Assembly (NCBI GenBank): GCA_964017045.1
Contig: OZ024809.1
Location: forward strand, 26,900,618-26,964,617
Length of the DNA: 64,000 nt
Source of the DNA: Omphiscola glabra
Taxonomy: Eukaryota; Mollusca; Gastropoda; Lymnaeidae
Direction: 5' to 3'
The notes under the pieces were generated by a model. That model saw nothing but the letters and a program-made list of their open reading frames with translations. It ran no database searches and was not told the DNA's origin. The position numbers were made by a program, and so were the translations under genes. Positions within the stretch are counted from its first letter, which is position 1; every line of letters starts with the position of its first letter. This document shows positions 12,701 to 24,700 of this stretch, piece by piece.

Positions 12701-15700
12701 GTCTATAGGGTTGGCCACCCGTGGTCTATAGGGTTGGCCACCCGTGGTCTATATGGTTGGCCACCCGTGGTCTATAGGGTTGGCCACCCGTGGTCTATAG
12801 GGTTGGCCACACGTGGTCTATAGGGTTGGCCACACGTGGTCTACAGGGTTGGCCACCCGTGTTCTATAGAGTTGGCCACCCGTGTTCTATAGAGTTGGCC
12901 ACCCGTGGCCTATAGGGCTGACCACCCGTGGTCTATAGGGTTGGCCACCCGTGGCCTAAAGTGTGACAAGTTTAGAAAGAGAATTAACACATTAGCAAAA
13001 ATAGTAAATTCAGACAATTGGTGCTATGACATATCACACGGCTGCCATTTTGGTTGCCACGACCATGAACTTTTATAATTCACTGTCACTAAACCTAACC
13101 TGAACCCTAAATGTATCCCTAAACCTCACCTGAACCCTAAATTTATCCCTGAAGGCACCAATAGTCTGAATTAGCCGCCAGAATGGTGTTCCACTCAACA
13201 TTGACATGGGTCGCCAAAGACACACAAACATTCTATTGTTGGCACTCAACATTGACATGGGTCGGCATAGACACACAAGCATTCTATTGTCAGCACTCAA
13301 CATTGACATGGGTCGACAAAGACACACAATCATTCTATTGTCGGCACTCAACATTGACATGGGTCGGCATAGACACACAAGCATTCTATTGTCAGCACTC
13401 AACATTGACATGGGTCGACAAAGACACACAAGCATTCTATTGTCGGCACTCAACATTCAAATGGGTCGACAAAGACACACAAGCATTCTATTGTCAGCAC
13501 TCAACATTGACATGGGTCGGCAAAGACACACAAGCATTCTATTGTCAGCACTCAACATTGACATGGGTCGGCAAAGACACACAAGCATTCTATTGTCAGC
13601 ACTCACCATTGACATGGGTCGGCAAAGACACACAAGCATTCTATTGTCAGCACTCAACATTGACATGGGTCGGCGAAGACACACAAGCATTCTATTGTCA
13701 GCACTCAACATTGACATGGGTCGGCAAAGACACACAAGCATTCTATTGTCAGCACTCAACATTGACATGGGTCGGCAAAGACACACAAGCATTCTATTGT
13801 CAGCACTCAACATTGACATGGGTCGGCGAAGACACACAAGCATTCTATTGTCAGCACTCAACATTGACATGGGTCGGCGAAGACACACAAGCATTCTATT
13901 GTCAGCACTCAACATTGACATGGGTCGGCAAAGACACACAAGCATTCTATTGTCAGCACTCAACATTGACATGGGTCGGCAAAGACACACAAGCATTCTA
14001 TTGTCAGCACTCAACATTGACATGGGTCGGCAAAGACACACAAGCATTCTATTGTCAGCACTCAACATTGACATGGGTCGGCAAGGACACACAAGCATTC
14101 TATTGTCAGCACTCAACATTGACATGGGTCGGCAAAGACACACAAGCATTCTATGTCAGCACTCAACATTGACATGGGTCGGCAAAGACACACAAGCATT
14201 CTATGTCAGCACTCAACATTGACATGGGTCGGCAAAGACACACAAGCATTCTATGTCAGCACTCAACATTGACATGGGTCGGCAAAGACACACAAGCATT
14301 CTATTGTCGGCACTCAACATTGACATGGGTCGGCAAAGACACACAAGCATTCTATGTCAGCACTCAACATTGACATGGGTCGGCAAAGACACACAGCTCT
14401 AAAACAATGCACCCACACATCCTGCTAAAGTGGGGTAGCTCTGGAGTCTCTTGTTTTCGCTGTTACTGTAAATTTTTTCAGTCGAACTTATTTATTGCCT
14501 GTTTGACCATTCATTAATCGTATAATGACGTATTTTCGCTTCTCCTTTTTTTTCAGGGTGGACCTGCCAGCGGTAGCCAGTATTACACCTCGTACGGGGC
14601 GCCACATTACCCCCCGAGTCCAGCCCAGTATTCCCATCATCCGCACCCTCACCCTGTACCCTCACATGTACATGGGGGCATGCCACACATACCATCACCC
14701 ACACCGCCCAACTGCACAAACCATGTTCCGGTACAGTCACAAGGGGAATACGGTAAGCCATCTCTTATGTCATAGTTCCATTGTGCTATAGCTTCATTGG
14801 GTGTGTCGTTGTGTCATAGGTTCATTGGGTATGCCATTGTGTCATAGGTTCATTGGGTATGCCATTGTGTCATAGGTTCATTGGGTATGCCATTGTGTCA
14901 TAGCTTCATTGGGTATGCCATTGTGTCATAGCTTCATTGGGTATGCCATTGTGTCATAGCTTCATTGGGTATATATAATACTCCATACAGTCTCATTGTT
15001 TAACCCATGACTGTGGACATTGTGGCAGTAACTCAATATAGAATGACGAGGTGTACGTCTAATGTATGCGTGTACGTCTAATGACGACGTGTACGTCTAA
15101 TGTCTGTGTGTACGTCTAATGACGACGTGTACGTCTAATGACAACGTGTACGTCTAATGACTACATGTACGTCTAATGATGACGTGTACGTCTAATGACA
15201 ACGTGTACGTCTAATGACGTGTACGTCTAATGACGTGTACTTCTAATGACTACGTGTACTTCTAATGACTACGTGTACTTCTAATGACTACGTGTACGTC
15301 TGATGACTACGTGTACGTCTGATGACTACGTGTACTTCTAATGACTTCGTGTACTTCTAATGACTACGTGTACTTCTAATGACTACGTGTACTTCTAATG
15401 ACTATGTGTACTTCTAATGACTACGTGTACTTCTAATGACTTCGTGTACGTCTGATGACTACGTGTACTTCTAATGACTACGTGTACTTCTAATGACTAC
15501 GTGTACTTCTGATGACTACGTGTACTTCTAATGACTTCGTGTACGTCTGATGACGACGTGTACTTCTAATGACTACGTGTACGTCTGATGACTACGTGTA
15601 CGTCTGATGTCGACGTGTACTTCTAATGACTATGTGTACTTCTAATGACTATGTGTACTTCTAATGACTACGTGTACTTCTGATGACTACGTGAACGCCT

Positions 15701-18700
15701 GATGACTATGTGTACTTCTAATGACTACGTGTACGTATAATTACTACGTGTACGTCTAATGACTACGTGTACGTCTAATTACTATTTTCACAATGTTTTA
15801 TCCGATGTTAAGGTTTCATATTTTAGGTTCTAAAATCCGACTAAATTGCTTCAGTAATGGGCCTGGGGGAGCTGAGTGCCACAGCTATGTCTTACTAAAA
15901 TATTATATTAATATAAAGTTATAATTTATGCTATGTAAGGTTTTGTTTAGAATGACACAACGTTTAAAAACTCAACATTTAATGACAATAAGTGTGACAT
16001 GGTGGGCGTTGGTTACATAAAGAATGTACCAGGACAGCGTCCTGGCTCGAGGCCACCACTAGGAGAAAGAGAATCACTTAAACAGTGGTCGGCAAACCGC
16101 GGCTCGCGAGCGACCTGAGTGTGGCCCGGCCAGTCGGCCACAAATCGGTTTTGACTCAGAAAAATAATTTTAAAAATTCAATTTTTTGTATCGCCCTTCT
16201 GCTGATTTTTGGCTCATTTGACGAATGAGTTTACCGAACACTGACTTAACCCGAAAAAATATTCAACCGATGGACTACCTCCCACTTTTCTCTCTAAATT
16301 GTTGACTACATGCGCTAAAATGCTGTACTAGTACAATTTCGGGTTCCACTGACACACTATCAGTTATAAATATTTCGCTTCTCGTGTGGCTGCTTCCTTT
16401 TCAAAACCGTTCCTCCCCCAACTCAACGTTTTATATTAATAGTACTGAGTTTTAAAAAAAAAATAAAAAAATGCTACCAAGCAGCGAGCGTCGTGCGTGA
16501 CGGTTGAACTCTGGTAAAAGGGTTGAGTTTTATTTATTTTTTGTGGGAGGCGACTATTATATTAATCAATAAAGAACCACGGGTATGGTGTAGTGTAGGA
16601 CTGTCTGTAGGACTGTTGTTTAAAGGCTGGCAGGTAGGGTGTAGGACTGTCTGTAGGACTGTTGTTTAAAGGCTGGCAGGTAGGGTGTAGGACTGTCTGT
16701 AGGACTGTTGTTTAAAGGCTGGCAGGTAGGGTGTAGGACTGTCTGTAGGACTATTGTTTAAAGGCTGGCAGGTAGGGTGTAGGACTGTCTGTAGGACTAT
16801 TGTTTACAGGCCGGCACATTTTATAGAAATTTTGAAACACTTGGACCCACCGGGTATTTTCCCAAACCACCCAGACCCGATGTAAAAAAAAATACATATG
16901 GTGATTCTGCTTTACCTGGCTATCTATAGTATATTATAATATAAGAGCCGGGCTTTTCAGAGCACTGGCAAACAAAAATAACAAACCTATTCATAACACC
17001 CCCCTCCCCCCCCCCCCCCCCCAAAAAAAATAAATAATATTCTTAATTAATAATAATAATAATAATAATAATACAAAAGAAATGCCACTTTTGTAATATG
17101 GACTCACTGACACCATTCACGGATTGCCCAAAGACCACAGCCTAAGAACCCATGAATAACACTGAATCGCTAGATTTTTGTTTAAGGAAAAAATGGAGTT
17201 GCTCCGTAACAGTAACGATAAAGGTGATTCTAGAGATATCCAAGTACCCAGAAGAACTATCAATATGCTATTTTTCACTCTACCACAACCATGCATTTAC
17301 CACCACCCCCTTTCAATAGGGCTTGTCATTTAATGGTGGAAATCTATAAATAGAACTGCTGTAATCATCCGGGTAATTATGCGGACAAAATGCCAACACT
17401 GTTCAATACTGCTATGTTAGAAAAACGATGGAAAGAAGTGGGTGTTTTTTTTTTAAACCGTAACCCTACACCCCCACCCCCTTTTTTCCCCCTTTTTTTA
17501 TTTTAAGGCCTGATATTTATTGTTGGTATTTAAATGGGTCATTGGACTGCGGCGTACACACCGCGACTTTGCGACACAGCGAATGACACGGCTTTGCCAC
17601 GTATTGAACGCGGCGTCAATAAGCTTCTTGCAGAGTGTTAGCGTTTCACAACATCCGGTTTAGTCTTTTGTTGGTTTATTACCAAAATAAGGATATATCA
17701 TTTTTTTTTTAGAATTGGTTCAGTTTTTAAATGTGTTTTTTTTCCTGAGCTGTGAACGTTGTTATTTTTTAAAAATATTATTGAGGGGGTCTTTAAATCA
17801 ACATTCTGGAAGTCTGGAGTAAAAAATATTCAGTCACTTCGAGGGTAGTCAATCGAAATCTTCGTCTTTTTAAATTCTCTTTTTTTTTTTAAAATTCAGA
17901 CTAATTAAAATAAAATAGTTTAGCTTAAGTTTAAGGTTCAAAACGATATAATGGCAAATGGGACCGCAAGTAATCAAACCAATGTATTATGTATTATAAC
18001 TTAAAATATATTTAAAAGTAACCTAATATTACTAATAAATACTCGCACTTCAATTTCAATGTAATGATTATCATTATCAGTATTACTGTATTAATTTAAC
18101 ATTTTTGTTAGCCTTATTGATTGACTTTTTGATTGAACTTAAACAGCTGATTTTTATGAATTAGACTTAAATATAGTATTTTAGGCCTACACACAAAAAA
18201 GACCCTTTATTATGAATTACATGTTACATTTTGCCTGAAAAGTGCAGTAAATTTCAATATGCCTTCCACTTCCTTGTTATATTTTTAAAATGTAACACAT
18301 CATCATGTGAGGTAAAGTAGAAAGTGTGTTCTTTGCTGCGTTTTGCACCTGTCCATACGGCATACTGTAGCCCTAATAAGGCACTTATTTTGAATTGGTA
18401 GGAGCTAAAGACTTTAAAAGCAGATTAAACATATTTATTTAAGGATACCTTTCTTAGATTTTAGAATAAATAATTTTGATTTCTAAAAATTTATTTTAAA
18501 TAGATTTTTAAACTTTTACCCAGTGGAGTTTAAACAATTGACTTTGGATTTGTAATATTCTACTAAAAGTGCTGATTTTATGCTGCTGGATTCAACAGTA
18601 GTACATGTTTAGGACTGAATTAGCCAAGCAAATCCATCCAAGACAAATCAAGTATTATGAGATAAAGATGAACTAAACTATTTTTATTGACCTCAGTTTT

Positions 18701-21700
18701 GGGTTGAAAGGTAGCAAGCTACAGAAATAAATAAGTTAAAATATTACAAATGTAAACCACAAGAAGTTATTCTGAGCAAAGCTTTCACCTGTCAAGTTGT
18801 GAGAAGAGATCCACATATATGATGGATTTGCCTGATTTGGAAGGTACTTGATGGGAATCAATTATGTGTTTTGTATTACTTTTTAGTTCCCTCTACTTTT
18901 ACTTTATATTGGACTATATAACATACAACACGTAACAGTTCTTTTCATTCACATCATCCTTAGGGCTGTAATTAAACGGAGATGCTCAAACTTTTAACCC
19001 TCCTCTTCTCAAGAGCGCTGTCACCATTGACCACTTTTTATAACTGTTGTTAGGAGACAGGCCTATCTCTATCTTCCACAAAGAGCCCACAACAATACTA
19101 CCCGTGTCCACTGAAATTTATTTGAGAAGCTTCTATCTTCACTTTTTGCATTTAAGCTTGTAAACCAAACTTCAATCCAAATAGTGTGAGCTACCATCAT
19201 CAGATTCTTAGCAAATGATTTTACATTTTTGGCTTATCACGAATTGTGTCTTGTATACAGTATCACTAAAGAAAAATTATATGGGAATTTTTTAAAGAGC
19301 AAATAAACTAAATTAAAATAATATTTTAGGGTACTCGTATTTTGAAGAATATTTCAACATGAAGTGTTAAGAGAATTATGTCACAGAGCTACCTGAAAAT
19401 TATTTTAAACCTCTCAGATCACATTGAAATTGCCGTTCTGAAATATAAGTATCATTAAATTCTTCTTTGAATAAAGTCACTTCTACGTTTTGCTGTGAAA
19501 TACATAAATATTAATTTTAACTTTTTGCATGATTCTGTCACCAGGAGCTAGTCCACCACTCAATTCAACTGATGACAGAACACTCAGAACACGCAATCGA
19601 GTGCGCAAAAAATTGCAGCAGCGTCGTATAAACTCTAATGATGGATTCTATCCAACACCCCCAAGACCCATTGGTAGAAGGAATAGGGGTGTCATGGGAG
19701 GTAACCCAATAATGTTAAAACTTTGTCCACAACTTCAACTCATTTATCAATAAACTGAATGTCAACCTTAAATGAGATTTTTTTTTTTTTTTTGTCTTTG
19801 ATAAAAACTCATACTCAGTCTGTAAACAAATGTATGTGTAAATTTTTTTATCCTTCTTTTATTCATCTTGTAAATAAAAAATACGTAGAAGTCAAATAGA
19901 AAACGTTACAAATTGTAACTGTTGGTCACTCTGTGAAAGTTTCCTTTTACACTTGTAATTATTGTAATAAGTTTTTATTTCATTGCTGTTGTTTTATAAG
20001 TGTACCATACCGGCTTGTTTCTTCTCTCATTGAAAGTGAATGGTGATGTTGGCATGCATGACCCTGGACTCATTCATGGTCACTGCATGACATCTGAGAA
20101 TGGACCTACGGACATGGAGGAGGAAAATAACTTGATAACACAATGTTTGTCCACAATGCCTGCACCAAAGGTGAGTTTGATTAGCGTATGAGGCACCAAA
20201 GGTGAGTTTGATTAGCGTATGAGGCACCAAAGGTGAGTTTGATTAGCGTATGAGGCACCAAAGGTGAGTTTGATTAGCGTATGAGGCACCAAAGGTGAGT
20301 TTGATTAGCGTATGAGGCACCAAAGGTGAGTTTGATTAGCGTATGAGGCTCATCTGTGGCTACCAAATTTTGATGTTTATCATTATTATAGGAAGAAAAA
20401 ACTATCTGTTCCCTTATCTGGAAATTATTTTTTCTTGCTTTATTTAATAACATAATAAATATTAGTTTGGAAACCGCTGATGTAGGCATTGCTACAATGG
20501 TGAGGTAAGGCTGAGATTGCTGATGTAGGCATTGCTACAATGGTGAGGTAAGGCTGAGATTGCTGATGTAGGGATTGCTACAATGGATGAGATTTGTATG
20601 ATTATAATTGATAAAGTGATCCAAAGATTCCACTATTGGAAAAACAAAAATATTTACAAAATATTTTATTAATTTCAAGATATTCAAGGGTTATAGGCAT
20701 TTTGTTTAACATTATTTAAAGACATTTTGTTTAACATTATTTGAAGACATTTTGTTTAACATTATTTTAAGACATTTTGTTTAACATTATTTGAAGACAT
20801 TTTGTTTAACATTATTTTAAGACATTTTGTTTAACATTATTTGAAGACATTTTGTTTAACATTATTTGAAGACAATTTTGTGACAGCAATCAAATGTAAG
20901 GATAGAAGGAAATTAAATTTTATCTTTCATTTTCGTGTTGCCACTTGTCACAAACTCGTTTATATTTCTGGAAGGTGACAGATGTAGAGGCGAGAAGCAG
21001 CCTCATCCAGCTGTCTCCTCCTGAAATTGACTCTACAGAGCTGGACCTGGACCCGTCAGACATGAAATATGAACTGCTGCTGTCTGACAAGGGCAGAGAC
21101 GCCAAGTACAAAACTGTCTTCTGGTCAGTTTACAAGCAGACGCCTTCTGAATTCAAGGGGGTTTGGGGGGGAGGGGTCAGTGAGGTTAGAAGCGACAACA
21201 CTTGACTCATTTGCGTCTATTGCCTCAGGCCTTCCAACCCCCAGTGCATGATACCCTCACTCAGTTACTCTTGTAACCAGTGAAATATCCTCATCAGGCA
21301 CAGAGACATTGCAAATCCCATCTACTTTCATAGGAGCCATAATGATCAATAAATTGATCGTGGGCCCTTAATACATAGAAGAAGAAGAAATGCATTCCGA
21401 CTTCAGGGGGTAAGGCTGGTGAGGTTAGAAGCAGACCCATTCTGATTTCAGGGGGTTGGTGTGGAAAGCTTATGTGTTGAGGAATCGTGCAAGAAGCCAC
21501 TTCTAAATTTAAATAATGATTAGATTTATTTTCTTATTTTCAAAACCTACCTATTCTAAATATTATGGCATGGACATAAGCTAAAGACAGAGCTGACAAT
21601 TAGGGATGACAAAAAAGTATGTGCCAGTACGAAAGCAAGCACTGGTGTGGACCTCATTTTAGATCTAAAGATGCTGATGAGGCTTGGCTTTAAGAAAACA

Positions 21701-24700
21701 CCTGCTTCGATCTGTAAAAATAAAGATGGGAAATTGACATTTCGATAGTTGATAGTATTCTCAAACATACTTATATTCTGGCTAATTCTTAAGTTATAGG
21801 GAAAATTCAGAACCAATCTACATAATACACACTGAATAAGAAATGGCCAGTGACCATACATTGAGATTACAAGTTAGAATCTTTAGTAGTTATAAATATT
21901 TAATCTCTTATAATCTGTTGTAACCAGTGAAATATCCTCATCAACACCAGGCACAGAAACATTGCAAATCCCATCTACATTCATAGGAGCCATGATGATC
22001 AATAAATTGATCGTGAGCCCTTAATATATAGAAGAAGAAGTTAATTTCACCAGTGGTTTAATTGTGTCTTTTCTTATTCCAGTGGTGATGCAACTGAGAT
22101 TACACTGAAAGATCTTAAACCTGCCACTGAATATCATCTCAAGTAAGTTATCTGAAGGGAGTTGTATGTACATATTTGTGAACTGTTCCATGTCAGTCTA
22201 TGGCAAGGTCCCAGATGTTGGCCGATCTAGTGGAGTTCTATATCTCAGCAGCGTGTCATCATGCTATTTGTTACAGCACACAGTAGTAAATGATCGTCAA
22301 ATATTGTTACAACACACAGTTGTCAATGATCATCAAATATTGTTACAAATACAGTAGTAAATGATCATCAAATATTGTTACAAATACAGTAGTAAATGAT
22401 CAACAAATATTGTTACAAATACAGTAGTAAATGATCATCAAATATTGTTACAAATACAGTAGTAAATGATCATCAAATATTGTTACAAATACAGTAGTAA
22501 ATGATCAACAAATATTGTTACAAATACAGTAGTAAATGATCATCAAATATTGTTACAAATACAGTAGTAAATGATCAACAAATATTGTTACAAATACAGT
22601 AGTAAATGATCATCAAATATTGTTACAACACACAGTTGTCAATGATCATCAAATATTGTTACAAATACAGTAGTAAATGATCATCAAATATTGTTACAAA
22701 TACAGTAGTAAATGATCAACAAATATTGTTACAAATACAGTAGTAAATGATCATCAAATATTGTTACAAATACAGTAGTAAATGATCATCAAATATTGTT
22801 AATAGTTTTCACATATTATAAACATTGGAAATTTAATCAAATTACAAATATATGAGTTTTAATTACCTAATTTTTCCATTTCAACTTGTATAAATTTACT
22901 GGGTTTTAAAATAAAAATGTTCTTAGTTCCTGTCATAATTCAATTATAAGCAGATCTTGCCTACTAATTTAGTTACTTTATAGTCTTTTAGGTTTTTTTT
23001 TTTTTTAAAATACAAATATTTTTTCATGAAAAAGAATATCCAAACATCTGAAAGTAATGTTATAAGATTATGTGGGGGATAAATCTAACCAAATGGATGA
23101 TTGTTTTCCCCATGTTCCCAGGGTGTGTGCAGTGTTTGGTGAGGAGCTGAAGGGTGCACTGACTGAACCTGTGAGCTTCCAAACACTCAACTGTGAGCCA
23201 GATGCCCCCCAAGCACCCAAGCTTATGAATAAAACCAAAACATCTGTGCAACTCAAATGGAATGTAAGTCACTCAAATGGAATGTAAGTCACTCAAATGG
23301 AATGTAAGTCACTCAAATGGAATGTAAGTCACTCAAATGGAATGTAAGTCACTCAAATGGAATGTAAGTCACTCAAATGGAATGTAAGTCACTCAAATGG
23401 AATGTAAGTCACTCAAATGGAATGTAAGTCACTCAAATGGAATGTAAGTCACTGCCGGCGACCATAACAAGGAAACAACAGGCTTCTATTTAGTTCAATC
23501 TGTTTCACTATGTAAACATGGGCAGGTCATGGTTCAAGGGTCAAACAATACTTAAGTATCCCTCTAGTTTATATACTTAATAGCTAAAGCTTATTAAACT
23601 GATACCAGTTTTAGATATAGAAAATTCTTGTACACCTCCAACTCAAGACTGGCTGTGTTAAAATGTGACCAGAAAACTATTGCCAAATATATCTTTATAA
23701 CAAGTCCTGGTGTTCTTAATTCTGTATCTTACAATACCCGTACAAGTGAGTTGAACTCATCCCATAGCTTAATTTACTGTCCACTTTGAATAGTGCAATA
23801 CCCGTACAAGTGAGTTGAACTCATCCCATAGCTTAAGTTACTGTCCACTTTGAATAGTGCAATACCCGTACAAGTGAGTTGAACTCATCCCATAGCTTAA
23901 GTTACTGTCCACTTTGAATAGTGCAATACCCGTACAAGTGAGTTGATCTCATCCCATAGCTTAAGTTACTGTCCACTTTGAATAGTGCCTCCTCCACCTT
24001 GTGTTCAACTTTCTCTCATGCCTCCACAGGCCGCGTGTGAAAATGGGTCCAAAGTAACGGCCTACCAACTGGAGTATGACAAGGGGGATGGAAATTTCCG
24101 CGAGGCTTACTCGGGACTCCAGCGTCAGCACAGAGTCAATCATTTAAATGCTTCCACTAGATATGTGTTCCGTCTTGCTGCCATTAATAATCTAGGAAAA
24201 AGGTCAGAAAATTTGATTTGTAATAACTTTTTTTATTATTTTTTTCTTCTCTGTACTCACTCAAACCATGCCATGTTTTCTTCTCATCCTCAATAAATGG
24301 GTCAAGGCCAACGATCAGTTTGATGTCATTTATTTTAAAATTTCAAAAATAAACCCCATAAATCACTTTTCTGGTTTAAAGAATTATTTATTTTTTTAAT
24401 TATTCAATTTTTTTTACTTTAAGGTGTTAAGAGAAGTAAAGAACATGTCTTTTGGGAAGAGAAGTAAAGGACGTGTCTTTTGGGCTGGATTTGACTGAGA
24501 TACAATAATGGACAGTCATATATTCAAATTTTATGATTAGTTTATTCTGTTTTGTATACTGCTTAAGATTTTCATCTACTGAACAGTGACAGACGGATGT
24601 CATGTAGCTAACATTTTAATTTGACATTTTCTTCCTCTAGTTCTATGTCTCTGATCGGCCACTTGTTCTCCATAAACATATCTGCCTAGCCTGAGGTATT

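Noticed and set aside
13100..13155. Telomere-like cctaaccctaa repeats
   Set aside because: Only a two-copy 33-bp duplication with aaccctaaat; not a regular hexamer array.
13183..14222. Open frames of 329 and 338 codons
   Set aside because: Both are frames of the 51-bp tandem array, with no codon bias, homology or splice logic.
14492..14791. Short open frames over exon 2 on both strands
   Set aside because: They are in other frames than the spliced FNDC3 frame, which is fixed by flanking exon phases.
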